Source: Pelorhabdus rhamnosifermentans (lineage in GTDB: Bacteria; Bacillota; Negativicutes; UMGS1260). Taken from it: a DNA stretch of 64,000 bases. The stretch is taken from the NCBI RefSeq assembly GCF_018835585.1, contig NZ_JAHGVE010000014.1:1-64000 (forward strand). Direction: 5' to 3'. Below, piece by piece: positions 9,346-17,910 of the stretch (the first letter of the stretch is position 1; every line of letters starts with the position of its first letter). The translations under genes were made by a program, and so were the position numbers. Under the pieces are notes generated by a model that made no database searches, was not told where the DNA came from, and saw only the letters and a program-made list of their open reading frames with translations.

Positions 9346-10971
9346 TCACAGTGATCTGCCTAAAACGCATCCCGCATAAACTTCGTTATGCGCACCTTTT
9401 TCAACAATAACTTGTCCATTAACAATCACTGCCTCAATTCCCTGCGAATATTGTTTGGGTTCTGCATAAGTCGCTAGATCCTGAACCGTGTCGGGATTAA
9501 ATATTACAATATCGGCATAATAGTTTTCCTTAATAAAACCTCTGGCCTTAATTCCCAATCTCGTGGCAGGCAAGCCCGTCATTTTCTTGACAGCCTCTTC
9601 AAAGGAAAGAATCTTCTTTTCACGTACATAGCGGCCCAAAAATCTCGTTGGAGTGCCAAACGCCCGAGGATGAGGTTTGCCAAAAGACAAGATACCTTCC
9701 GCCGATAAGCTCATGGCATCTGACCCAATCATAGCCCGCGGTTGACGTAAGAAGGTCATGACATCTTCTTCCAACATAGCATAATAATTCATTTGAACCC
9801 GGCCATTTTCTGCAATGAGCAAATCAAAAGCTGCATCATAAGGATCTTTCCCCTGTAGTTCACCAATTTCTGTTATAAACTTCCCTTCAAGATGTTTATT
9901 CTCTTCACTGCGCACAGATGACACAAAGAATTTTTCCCATCCGCCCGCTGATTTGACAAAATTCTGCCAATTAGGTAAACCTTCTGCAATTTCTTTACGA
10001 ATTCTGCTACGAATGCTTTGATCTTGCAAGCGTTCAATCATCTTAGCAACTCCCCCTTCAAAGATCCAAGGAGGTAAACAAGCCGAAAGAGAGGTTAGTC
10101 CTGCAGTATACGGATAAATATCATAAGTTACCTCAATACCTGAGCGCTCTGCTTGTGCCATCCGTTCCAATACCAAATCTGTTTTGCCCAGCATATTTTG
10201 GCTCAAAAGTTTCAAGTGAGAAATATGAACCGGAACCTTTGCCGTTCCGCCAATCCAAAGAGCTTCGTCAATCGCATCCATGATGCCATCGCTTTCGGTG
10301 CGCATATGGGTACAATAGATACCTTGATAAGGGATCATTACTTTACATAATTCTGCAATTTCCTCTTTGGAAGAATATTCACCCGGAAGATATACTAAAC
10401 CAGAGCTTAATCCCAAGGCGCCTTCAGACATAGCGATATCAGTAATCTGTTGCATATCCTTTAATTCTGCTGCAGTGGGCATTCCTTTTGCAAATCCCAT
10501 CACGGCAATTCGAACAACACCTTGCCCCAAAAGTGGAGCAAGGTTGATTGACGGAGGATTATCATCAAACCAGTTTAAATATTCCTTAAAACTTGTCCAC
10601 GGCAACTCAAGATTGACAGGAATTGAACCAATAAGACGGGTACCCAAGTAATCAATTAAGAGTTGTCTATTTTCTTCCCGAACCGGCGCTACACAAATTC
10701 CACAATTTCCAATGACCTCCGTAGTTACCCCACTATAAAGCTTGCTACTAGCTCGCCTGTCATACTTAAAAGACAAGTCCGAATGGGTATGCATATCAAT
10801 AAAACCAGGAGCTACAATATTGCCAGCAGCATCAATCGTTTCTACACTCTCTTGATCACGCAAGTCGCCAATCGTCACAATCTTATCATGAATAACTCCG
10901 ACGTCACCTGCGTATGCCGGCCTGCCGCTTCCGTCAATAATACGTCCATGAATTATCTTAAGATCTAACAT
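9346..10971 (-). CDS. N-acyl-D-amino-acid deacylase (D-aminoacylase)
   Basis: A 541-residue amidohydrolase that removes the acyl group from N-acyl-D-amino acids. It has the metal-binding HTHSD (H61, H63), the conserved GNCG cysteine near residue 96 that is characteristic of D-aminoacylases, and later histidines in CTHMRTES and VHISHLK. The catalytic aspartate is in the MIGSDA stretch. The C-terminal beta sandwich is complete. It is first in the operon, after GAGGAGGG, and would supply free D-amino acids to the two PLP enzymes behind it. The operon diverges from the XRE-cupin regulator at 11147, the obvious candidate for its control. Confidence 0.92.
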   Translation of the reverse strand: MLDLKIIHGRIIDGSGRPAYAGDVGVIHDKIVTIGDLRDQESVETIDAAGNIVAPGFIDMHTHSDLSFKYDRRASSKLYSGVTTEVIGNCGICVAPVREENRQLLIDYLGTRLIGSIPVNLELPWTSFKEYLNWFDDNPPSINLAPLLGQGVVRIAVMGFAKGMPTAAELKDMQQITDIAMSEGALGLSSGLVYLPGEYSSKEEIAELCKVMIPYQGIYCTHMRTESDGIMDAIDEALWIGGTAKVPVHISHLKLLSQNMLGKTDLVLERMAQAERSGIEVTYDIYPYTAGLTSLSACLPPWIFEGGVAKMIERLQDQSIRSRIRKEIAEGLPNWQNFVKSAGGWEKFFVSSVRSEENKHLEGKFITEIGELQGKDPYDAAFDLLIAENGRVQMNYYAMLEEDVMTFLRQPRAMIGSDAMSLSAEGILSFGKPHPRAFGTPTRFLGRYVREKKILSFEEAVKKMTGLPATRLGIKARGFIKENYYADIVIFNPDTVQDLATYAEPKQYSQGIEAVIVNGQVIVEKGAHNEVYAGCVLGRSL

Positions 10972-11146
10972 TTATTTATTCCCTCCTCAAACTCTTTTGT
11001 ACTAAACTGTTATTACCAAATAGACACTTTCCCGCTTAAATAGCTTATGAAATAAGTATTATTTTCGTAATTTTTCTTGATAGGAATATAAATACTAAAC
11101 GAAGAATGTTAACACTTATAAATTTCGACTTGGAGGAAATTTCTGC

Positions 11147-11710
11147 ATGAGTACCTTAATTGAAAATCAAAAACTTGGTAAATTAATTTCAACGATTCGC
11201 ACCAACAAAAATATTAAGCTTCGCCAATTAGCGGAAAAAATTAACTTGTCCTCCTCTTTGGTAAGCCAGATTGAAAAAGGCCACATAAACCCTTCACTAA
11301 ACACACTGCGGGCCATTGCGTCTGCATTAGATGTTCCTTTGTTCACCTTCTTTCTAGATGAATTCACAACAAATGATTTAATTGTCAAAGCGGGTACGGG
11401 AAAAAAAATCATGCTCCCAGACAAAGAATTAGAATACACCCTACTGACTCCCGACTTAAGTGGAGCCATTGAAATGGCACTGATGAAACTAAAACCCCAT
11501 TCACTGTCGTTTCATAACCTATTTGCACACAATGGGGAAGAAGTAGCCTATGTATTGGAAGGCAAATTAATTTTATATTTAGGGGACAAGCCTGTATTGC
11601 TAGATACCGGTGACAGCGTAAGAATTCCACCTGGAATTCAGCATAAATGGGAAAATCAGACCAACGAAGAGGCTATGGTTATTTTTGCAGTAACTCCACC
11701 GACCTTTTGA
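11147..11710 (+). CDS. XRE-family regulator with cupin sensor domain
   Basis: A 187-residue one-component regulator. Residues about 8-65 are a lambda-repressor-type HTH (LRQLAEKINLSSSLVSQIEKG), and residues about 105-185 are a double-stranded beta-helix cupin (AHNGEEVAYVLEGKLILYLGD, then PPGIQHKWENQ). Proteins with this layout sense small metabolites through the cupin pocket and often control amino-acid or amine catabolism. It is transcribed away from the D-amino-acid operon over 175 bp, so it probably regulates that operon and itself. The start follows TTGGAGG with good spacing. The metal-ligand histidines of the cupin are only partly present. Confidence 0.92.
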   Translation: MSTLIENQKLGKLISTIRTNKNIKLRQLAEKINLSSSLVSQIEKGHINPSLNTLRAIASALDVPLFTFFLDEFTTNDLIVKAGTGKKIMLPDKELEYTLLTPDLSGAIEMALMKLKPHSLSFHNLFAHNGEEVAYVLEGKLILYLGDKPVLLDTGDSVRIPPGIQHKWENQTNEEAMVIFAVTPPTF

Positions 11711-11895
11711 ACAATTGATACTAAAAAAAAAATTTTGTGTGATTATTTATTATTTATAATTTTTTTAAGTATAATTAAAGATTAGCATTATGCCTTTTTT
11801 TTTTCAAGAATTTTCTTTGCTATTTTTAATTATTTCTGAAAATATCCTTAACTTATTTTCTTAACAACCCTTCTCCTCACTAATAATTTGAATAT

Positions 11896-11945
11896 CAAAA
11901 AGTAGCCACAAACCCTGAAAAATCTTTGGAAGGTTTGTGGCTACT
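11896..11945 (-). terminator. Terminator after M20 peptidase and short ORF
   Basis: Perfect 14-bp arms (11901-11914, 11932-11945) followed by TTTTT on the minus strand. It closes the peptidase transcript after the 20-codon ORF, so that ORF is inside the mRNA. The AT-rich stretch 11711-11895 between it and the XRE gene holds nothing else I can identify. Confidence 0.8.
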
Positions 11946-11988
11946 TATAGATTTTCTAATATTTCTACACTACACCTTGATTAGCTAA

Positions 11989-12051
11989 TTACCATGATAA
12001 ACAAAGCGATTTCCATGTCACTTTAAGATTTTCTTGATTATTCTTTTCCAT
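11989..12051 (-). CDS. Possible 20-residue peptide gene
   Basis: An ATG preceded by AAGGAGA at good spacing opens a 20-codon frame, MEKNNQENLKVTWKSLCLSW, ending in TAA. Its ribosome binding site touches the stop codon of the M20 peptidase gene (12063), so it would be translated from the same mRNA, and the transcript terminator lies behind it. The peptide has a polar, charged first half and a hydrophobic Trp/Cys-containing end, and lacks a secretion signal. It could be a modified or sensed peptide, a translation-coupled regulatory peptide, or chance. I know of no family for it. Confidence 0.35.
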   Translation of the reverse strand: MEKNNQENLKVTWKSLCLSW

Positions 12052-12062
12052 GAGCTTTCTCC

Positions 12063-13226
12063 TTAATTTAAATTCAGCACACAGGCCGCTAATAGCTTGG
12101 CTCTTTCAAACAGTGTTTCTACAATGGCATATTCCTCGGGACTATGATTGCGTCCACCTTTAACACCCATGGCACAAACCGTAGGTACGCCAGCTATGAC
12201 TGTGTAGGCAGAGTCGGCACCGCCGCCCACCTTTTTCGGATAAGGAGTGCCAAAACCATTTTCCGCATAAGTTTTTTCGACTAGAGAAAATAATTGTTTG
12301 ACTCCCTCTGTTGTTTGCATGGCTTGAATTCCCGGTTTTAAAGTAACAACAGTCGTTGTACCTTCCACACAAACTTTCGCAGCAATTTCATGAATTTGTT
12401 TTGCCAGTTTATCCAATATCTCTGGCTGAGTATAACGCACATCGACAATAATTTTTGCATAATCCGGAACAGCATTCGGCACGGTGCCGCCTTGAATCAC
12501 ACCGACATTAATATTCGTTCCCTGTTCATTATCATTCAGCCCCTGAATGGCAATCACTTTATGTGCCATTTCTAAAATAGCATTCCGACCATTTTCAGGA
12601 TCATTCCCGGCATGAGCAGCCACTCCATGGACTTCCAAAGTAAACCTTGCTGAACCTTTGCGTCCGACGACAATCCCATCGTCAGCAAACCCTGTTTCAC
12701 AATTAAATGCCGCCGCATATCCTTTCGCTTCTTCAACAATACACGTTGCCACATTGGAATTCTCATGCCCCACCTCTTCATCTCCGGCCAAAATGACCTT
12801 AATGGGTCGCGCGTTATAGCCAGCCGCCTGAAGTGCTTTAATGGCATAAAGAAAGGCAACAATTCCTCCCTTCATATCAAGAACGCCAGGTCCATAGGCC
12901 TTGCCGTCCTTTATTGTAAAAGGCCTTGTAGCAACAGTACCTGTCGAAAAAACCGTATCCATATGCCCCATAAAAATTACACCGGATTTAGACCGATTTA
13001 CCCCAATTTCGCCTACTAGCGTATTACCGGCTTTTTCGAATTCAGCAAGGCGAATGCTTGCCCCTTCATCAGCCAGCACCTTTTTTACCTTTTGGGCAAT
13101 CATTGCTATTCCCGCTTGCTCACTCGAGCCACTTTCCGTGTTGACAAGTTCCTGCCACAATGACAGCATTTCTTGCCGATGATCCTCTACAAATTGAAAA
13201 GCCAATTGTTTTTTTTGCTGCTCCAC
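12063..13226 (-). CDS. M20-family metallopeptidase (glutamate carboxypeptidase-like)
   Basis: A 387-residue zinc peptidase of the M20/ArgE/DapE/CPG2 group, which cleaves C-terminal glutamate or deacylates amino acids. Metal ligands and catalytic residues are visible: MGHMDTV near 85, GPGVLDMKGG near 113, the AGDEEVG glutamate pair near 148, and GGRNHSPEE near 360. The lid/dimerisation domain contains VHGVAAHAGNDPENGRNAI. There is no signal peptide, so it is cytoplasmic. The start is a GTG after AAAGGAG. A consensus promoter overlapped by a palindrome lies upstream, and a regulator gene follows behind that, suggesting local control. Confidence 0.9.
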   Translation of the reverse strand: MEQQKKQLAFQFVEDHRQEMLSLWQELVNTESGSSEQAGIAMIAQKVKKVLADEGASIRLAEFEKAGNTLVGEIGVNRSKSGVIFMGHMDTVFSTGTVATRPFTIKDGKAYGPGVLDMKGGIVAFLYAIKALQAAGYNARPIKVILAGDEEVGHENSNVATCIVEEAKGYAAAFNCETGFADDGIVVGRKGSARFTLEVHGVAAHAGNDPENGRNAILEMAHKVIAIQGLNDNEQGTNINVGVIQGGTVPNAVPDYAKIIVDVRYTQPEILDKLAKQIHEIAAKVCVEGTTTVVTLKPGIQAMQTTEGVKQLFSLVEKTYAENGFGTPYPKKVGGGADSAYTVIAGVPTVCAMGVKGGRNHSPEEYAIVETLFERAKLLAACVLNLN

Positions 13227-13418
13227 TTTTTATCTCTCCTTTGTTTTCCCGGCCTGCTCTAAGATCGGCTGCCAGTTATAATAATAAAATTATAAGAAAA
13301 ACCAGTATACACAAAGAAGTTCTGTATATACTGGCTTCATTGCCAAAAAACTAAATAGTAACCCAACTAACTTATAATTCACCATTTAAGGTCCATTTCC
13401 GGATGCAACCGTATTTAA

Positions 13419-13448
13419 ATTATAAAATATTAGTTGTTAACTTGTCAA
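13419..13448 (-). promoter_or_regulatory. Promoter of the M20 peptidase gene
   Basis: On the minus strand a perfect TTGACA (13443-13448) and a perfect TATAAT (13419-13424) are separated by 18 bp, about 190 bp upstream of the GTG start. Confidence 0.7.
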
Positions 13449-13455
13449 CAACTAA
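13430..13455. promoter_or_regulatory. Palindromic operator candidate
   Basis: A 26-bp near-perfect palindrome with arms TTAGTTGTT / AACAACTAA covers the -35 box and spacer of the M20 peptidase promoter. Binding here would block RNA polymerase. The neighbouring winged-helix regulator (13473-14765) is the natural candidate ligand, but this is inference. Confidence 0.5.
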
Positions 13456-13485
13456 AAAAGAGCAAAAAGTTCTCACTTCTGCTCT
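13454..13485 (-). terminator. Terminator overlapping the regulator's last codons
   Basis: Arms 13459-13470 and 13475-13485 form a hairpin followed by TTTTTT on the minus strand. The stop codon of the regulator gene lies inside it, and the T-run abuts the operator palindrome. Confidence 0.6.
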
Positions 13486-14765
13486 AATTGAATCCGATAT
13501 AATTTTCTAGGACGCCCCCGCGGATTCGGATTTTCCTCTCCTACGATTTGAGCATACCCTTTTTTCTCAAGTTCCGTAATAATGCGGTGTGCGCTACGGG
13601 GTAGAATTCGCATATATTGTGCCACTTCATAAGCACTGATTTCAGTCCGGTGATTTTTTTTCATAATGGCCATCAATTTATTCAATGTTGAAACACTTAA
13701 AGAGGTCTCTTTACTCACTGCAATCAGTTCAGCTGATACATAAGAATAATTAATCTGTTCTTTCTTCCCCAACGGGCCCGTAACAGTTTTATCATCAAAA
13801 TAAACCATCCATGTTCCTTCTCCGTACTCTTTGGCAGTCAGTAAAGCTTTGGCCGCGTGAAATTCAGCTTCATAGGCTGAGCGGCCAATGCCAATGCCAC
13901 AACTGATTTGTTCGAATTCTTCCACATCAGGAATGCTAGTAAAATTTTCTGTAATCATGCGCAGCATTCCCCGAGTAGTAAAAACAACAAATCGACCAGG
14001 TCCTGCTAATTTTAAAGAACCTTGGACCCTTTTTGCATAAGCAATCAACTTTTTAGTAGCCTTCATCTCCATCATGTATAGCTCGTCCGTAGAAAGCCAT
14101 TCCTTAGAAACACCGGCAAGCGAATCAAATTCAAACATTTGCATAGCAATTTGCGCATCACGTAAATTATGCATTTCAAACGTTCTCAGCATCATATTTA
14201 ATGTAGATTCCACTGCAGTCCTGGCAGGAAGGACCCGATAAAAGGGGACGCCTAACTGTTGCAAGCCTTTTTTAACACTAAGTGTACAAGTCACTGCAAG
14301 TTTCGTTTGATGGGTTTTCCAAAGCTCATAATGATATTGAATGCTCTCTTCTTCGGTCATACCTAATTCGAAAGGCCTTACATGAAGGGGCTCATCGGCA
14401 ATACCCAATTCACGGAATACCTGCTTTAAATCACTATAAAGAATGGAATCAAAGCTAATCTCATTCATTTTTACTTTCTGTGTATAAAAAATTTCACATA
14501 ACGTTTTGTAAAGACTCGCACCTTGATAAGGCAAATGAAAGATTGGCTGAGCAACGCCGCCCCACGCTTGAGCAATTAAATACGGAATACGTCCGGCAAA
14601 TAACCACATATCTACTTTATCGGCATTAGTTTGTAATAAAGGAACAATATCCTCTCTTTTTGACCATAAACAAGGAAGGCAATCAAATTCACCATATTCA
14701 GCAGCAATCGTCTGAATACACTGCAAAGAATCTTCAGCACCTAAAAGGCCTAATCGAATGTTCAA
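13473..14765 (-). CDS. Transcriptional regulator with degenerate GGDEF-like domain and C-terminal winged helix
   Basis: A 430-residue cytoplasmic protein that I do not recognise as a named family. The first 200 residues look like a substrate-binding or PrpR-type sensor fold. A middle segment, CGIGIGRSAYEAEFHAAKAL, resembles the degenerate GGDEF/cyclase-like domain found in several amino-acid and sugar-acid regulators. Residues about 360-430 form a winged helix (ISAYEVAQYMRILPRSAHRI) ending in a basic NPRGRPRKLYRI wing. I chose the TTG at 14765 because GGAGGAGG is well spaced from it; a TTG at 14771 is too close. It lies between the M20 peptidase and the cysteine desulfidase operon and may regulate either. 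Confidence 0.65.
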   Translation of the reverse strand: MNIRLGLLGAEDSLQCIQTIAAEYGEFDCLPCLWSKREDIVPLLQTNADKVDMWLFAGRIPYLIAQAWGGVAQPIFHLPYQGASLYKTLCEIFYTQKVKMNEISFDSILYSDLKQVFRELGIADEPLHVRPFELGMTEEESIQYHYELWKTHQTKLAVTCTLSVKKGLQQLGVPFYRVLPARTAVESTLNMMLRTFEMHNLRDAQIAMQMFEFDSLAGVSKEWLSTDELYMMEMKATKKLIAYAKRVQGSLKLAGPGRFVVFTTRGMLRMITENFTSIPDVEEFEQISCGIGIGRSAYEAEFHAAKALLTAKEYGEGTWMVYFDDKTVTGPLGKKEQINYSYVSAELIAVSKETSLSVSTLNKLMAIMKKNHRTEISAYEVAQYMRILPRSAHRIITELEKKGYAQIVGEENPNPRGRPRKLYRIQLEQK

Positions 14766-14964
14766 ATCCAATCCTCCTCCGTTCCAAATTCACTCTAGCA
14801 TACAATAATCCATAATTCAAATTACTTTTTCTAAAATAGTCCGCTTCAGCATAAGTCTCACAATTTGCAGTTCACCACCATAGGCTATTTAGCTAATACT
14901 TCCCGCTCTACCAAGCCCATAGCAAACTTTTACAGCCGAATAACTGTCCACGCTGGACAACAAC

Positions 14965-15001
14965 AAAGAGACACCTTATGTTTTGCATAAAGTGTCTCTT
15001 T
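14965..15001 (-). terminator. Hairpin after the cysteine desulfidase gene
   Basis: Arms AAAGAGACAC...CTCTTT (14965-14980 with 14986-15001) pair almost fully. The T-run that follows is short, so termination may be partial. The rest of 14772-14964 shows only AT-rich sequence, presumably the promoter region of the regulator gene. Confidence 0.5.
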
Positions 15002-15022
15002 GCTCCACTACCAAGTCGTATT

Positions 15023-16333
15023 CTACGCCTTATTCAACATAATTTGTAAAATTTGACTGTCCGTTTGTAACATTCCTTTACAGGCCAAGTCGCCTATATT
15101 CGCAATCGAAACATCCACATTATCGGCAACGATTCCCTCATGACCAGTAACCCTTATGCCTTCCAGTGCCATAAAGACCGCTTTGCATGCCGCGCCTACT
15201 GCCGTAGACACTTTCATCGCACACGAGTTAGATGCACCATCGCAGATCATGCCCGCTACATCGCCAATCATACTAGAAATAGCCATACTCACTGTGACAA
15301 AATCCTTCTTAAGCAACCAAGCCATTCCTGCCGCCGCCCCCATAGAAGCCGTAGTTACGGCACACAAAGCAGACAGTTTCGGTAGTTTCCCATGAATATA
15401 AATCGCCATCATATGGGATAACATTAACGCCCGAATCAAAGCTTCTTCATCGGCTTTCACATATTCAGCCACAACGATTACAGGCACTGTTGCTGCAATT
15501 CCTTGATTTCCCGATCCCGAATTGGTCATAGCCGGAAGAGACGCCCCACCCATACGTGCATCAGATGCTGCTGTCGTGCGCATCAACACACGACTCATCA
15601 AACAATCCGCTAAGAGCCCCTGCTCACTTTGTCGTTTTAACGTCGCTCCAATTTGCAACCCATAGTGACCGTTCATCCCTTCATTTGCCAAAGCATCATT
15701 GAGCCTAGCTGCTTCCTTGATAAATCCAATCATTTCTAATGGTGCCTTCGTAGCAAATTCGAATACATCTTGAGCTCCCATCTCTGCTAAGAAACAAGCA
15801 CTATTCTCATCTGCTTCGCCTTCCTGTGGCTGAGCTTGATAAACCAGTTCTCCATTATGCTCAATCCGAACCACCTGGGTGTGATTATCTGCAATGCAAA
15901 CCCTGACCCACTCTTCCCCATGGATAACCCGTGCTTCTGAATAAAGAACATTAGGCACATCGGCAACGGCAATCTGAACACGCTTTTCTGCAACCATCCT
16001 TTTTCCTTCTTCAACCTGCTTTAATGTCAGATTTCTCAACACTTCCAATTGACCTTCCGGATCACCACCAAGCGCACCGACTGCAGCAGCAATCAACAAT
16101 CCCGCCGTATCTGTACCTGGAACAATAACCCCCATCCCGTTCTTCATCATATTCGCTGAAACCTTAGCTTCGACCCGCTCTACCGATTTTCCCAATCTTT
16201 TAGCTGCAATAGCTGAAGCTAGTGCCAATGAAACCGGCTCGGTACAGCCTACTGCCGGAACAACTTCTCTTTTTACCGCTTTAACCATTTCTAACCATAA
16301 CGGATTCAACTCTGTCGAAATATTTTTTTGCAT
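15023..16333 (-). CDS. cyuA: L-cysteine desulfidase / UPF0597 serine dehydratase-alpha family
   Basis: A 436-residue cytoplasmic iron-sulfur protein of the CyuA (YhaM)/CdsB family, which breaks L-cysteine into pyruvate, ammonia and sulfide. The N-terminal AVGCTEPVSLALA (Cys30) is the family signature. Further conserved cysteines occur near the C-terminal third in KLSALCAVTTASMGAAAG and ICDGASNSCAMK and would hold the [4Fe-4S] cluster. The start at 16333 follows AAGGAG; the 39-residue upstream extension has no site. It lies 67 bp behind a serine/threonine-type permease, the same pairing as E. coli cyuP-cyuA, with ridA further upstream. The reaction gives 2-aminoacrylate, which RidA hydrolyses. 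Confidence 0.88.
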   Translation of the reverse strand: MQKNISTELNPLWLEMVKAVKREVVPAVGCTEPVSLALASAIAAKRLGKSVERVEAKVSANMMKNGMGVIVPGTDTAGLLIAAAVGALGGDPEGQLEVLRNLTLKQVEEGKRMVAEKRVQIAVADVPNVLYSEARVIHGEEWVRVCIADNHTQVVRIEHNGELVYQAQPQEGEADENSACFLAEMGAQDVFEFATKAPLEMIGFIKEAARLNDALANEGMNGHYGLQIGATLKRQSEQGLLADCLMSRVLMRTTAASDARMGGASLPAMTNSGSGNQGIAATVPVIVVAEYVKADEEALIRALMLSHMMAIYIHGKLPKLSALCAVTTASMGAAAGMAWLLKKDFVTVSMAISSMIGDVAGMICDGASNSCAMKVSTAVGAACKAVFMALEGIRVTGHEGIVADNVDVSIANIGDLACKGMLQTDSQILQIMLNKA

Positions 16334-16400
16334 ATCGAACTCTCCTTCAAGTACATATTTAAATATAAAGTCAAATCCATAAAAGACTTGTAACTTCCAA

Positions 16401-17732
16401 TTACGAAAATGCCAAAAATGGCGATACACAAAGCAAAATTCCCGCAGCAATAATAATTTGCAAGGCCAATCCCTTATATTGATATAAAAAAGGCACCTTA
16501 TAAACTAAATAAGCCGGAATCAGACATCCAACCAAACCAAAAATCGGACTGCAGATAGATGTAAAGCTTAATACAGGCGCATTTAACACAATCGCGCTCC
16601 AAGACAGCAAAATTGTAAAAATCATAATACCATAACCTACCATAGTCTTATTAATTCGATTCTCCGGCATAATCCGGCACAAGAGATTCATAGTCAATCC
16701 CTGACAAGCTTCGCGGAATCCTAGATACACGCCAAAGTAGGCGGTCATGACTGCAAAAATATTGAGAATCAAGCTGAATATTTTCACGATTTGCTGTCCT
16801 CCACCATTCGCTGCCATCGCCAAAGCAGAGATATTGGCACGCGATGCCTGAACAGCTTGTTCATGTCCCATAGATAAAGTGAAAGACACGGCGTAAAAAA
16901 ATACCGTCACAAATAGAATTCCAAAAGCAATATTCATCGCACGCATCGCTTTGTAACGCGCTACCTCAATTGATTTTTCATGAGAGCGGTAGGAAATTAC
17001 CATGGGACTTAAGCTTTGAATAAATAAAATAGAAGTCAAGGTAAACGGAAGCATGACGACGGTATCTCTCCCAAGCTTTCCAATCTCGGGCAACGAACCG
17101 ACATTTGCCAAATCCCAACGTCCTACCATGGCCAATCCGAGAAAAGCAACGACAATTAACTTCGTCAGCACCATGCCTGTAGAAATTTTAAACAATAATT
17201 TTTCACCGCGAGAAGCTAGTGCAACCAAGCAACAAATCAACGTCAACCCATAAAATGGATTTTTTGACAGCAGCGTCTGGGTTACCCCAAATGATTGCAA
17301 AAAAGAAGCGCTATCATTGGTAATTGCCGTAGAATATACAAATACCCAGATTAATAGCATGATAAAATACAAAGCCCCGAGGAAAATGCCCCAATTCTTT
17401 CCTAAATAACCTGAAATTACACTAGGATAGTCCTTACATTCTGGAGAGGCTGCCAACGTATTAATAAATAGGCGCTGAAACAAATACATAGCCGGATACC
17501 CAATGACTGCCGAAAGTAAAAAGACCCATAAACCCATGAGCCCGACTTGTACGGGCAAAAACACAATCCCAGCACCAATGGCCATGCCGATACTCATAAT
17601 AACCCAACCCCAATCCGTTCCATCGAAACGAATCGCCTTGCGCCATTCTTCTTCCGTCATACCTGACCGCTCGGCCAAACTACGTGGGGAAAAGTCTGAA
17701 GTAACCGTTTCTTGCCAAGTTGATAAATTCAT
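16401..17732 (-). CDS. cyuP: HAAAP/STP-family amino-acid permease (CyuP-like)
   Basis: A 443-residue permease with about eleven membrane helices. A hydrophilic N-terminus is followed by WGWVIMSIGMAIGAGIVFLP, the first helix of the hydroxy/aromatic amino-acid permease family (SdaC, TdcC, CyuP/YhaO). A cytoplasmic loop contains SYRSHEKSIEVARYKAMRAM. Together with the downstream desulfidase it matches the cyuPA pair of enterobacteria, so uptake of cysteine or serine by proton or sodium symport is most likely. The start follows TTGGAGG. A 178-bp gap separates it from ridA, with a TATAAT-like box but no clear -35, so it may be expressed partly by itself. Confidence 0.85.
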   Translation of the reverse strand: MNLSTWQETVTSDFSPRSLAERSGMTEEEWRKAIRFDGTDWGWVIMSIGMAIGAGIVFLPVQVGLMGLWVFLLSAVIGYPAMYLFQRLFINTLAASPECKDYPSVISGYLGKNWGIFLGALYFIMLLIWVFVYSTAITNDSASFLQSFGVTQTLLSKNPFYGLTLICCLVALASRGEKLLFKISTGMVLTKLIVVAFLGLAMVGRWDLANVGSLPEIGKLGRDTVVMLPFTLTSILFIQSLSPMVISYRSHEKSIEVARYKAMRAMNIAFGILFVTVFFYAVSFTLSMGHEQAVQASRANISALAMAANGGGQQIVKIFSLILNIFAVMTAYFGVYLGFREACQGLTMNLLCRIMPENRINKTMVGYGIMIFTILLSWSAIVLNAPVLSFTSICSPIFGLVGCLIPAYLVYKVPFLYQYKGLALQIIIAAGILLCVSPFLAFS

Positions 17733-17910
17733 TGATTACGCCTCCAATATTTCCGAATTATAACGATTCATACCAATATTCTGTAAATTTTCAGTATGAG
17801 AAATCTTCATAATTCAGCCAACTACTCACAGCATAAAATGAATTATGAAAAAGTCTCAGATATGGATCCTATTGATTTACACAGTAGTATTTCACCTGTT
17901 TATTGATTTT

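Noticed and set aside
12572-12862. ORFs on other frames within the M20 peptidase and similar shadows elsewhere
   Set aside because: They lie wholly inside well-supported genes and have no independent signals.
17736-17810. 24-codon ORF before the CyuP-like permease
   Set aside because: No Shine-Dalgarno before its ATG; it merely ends inside the permease binding site region.
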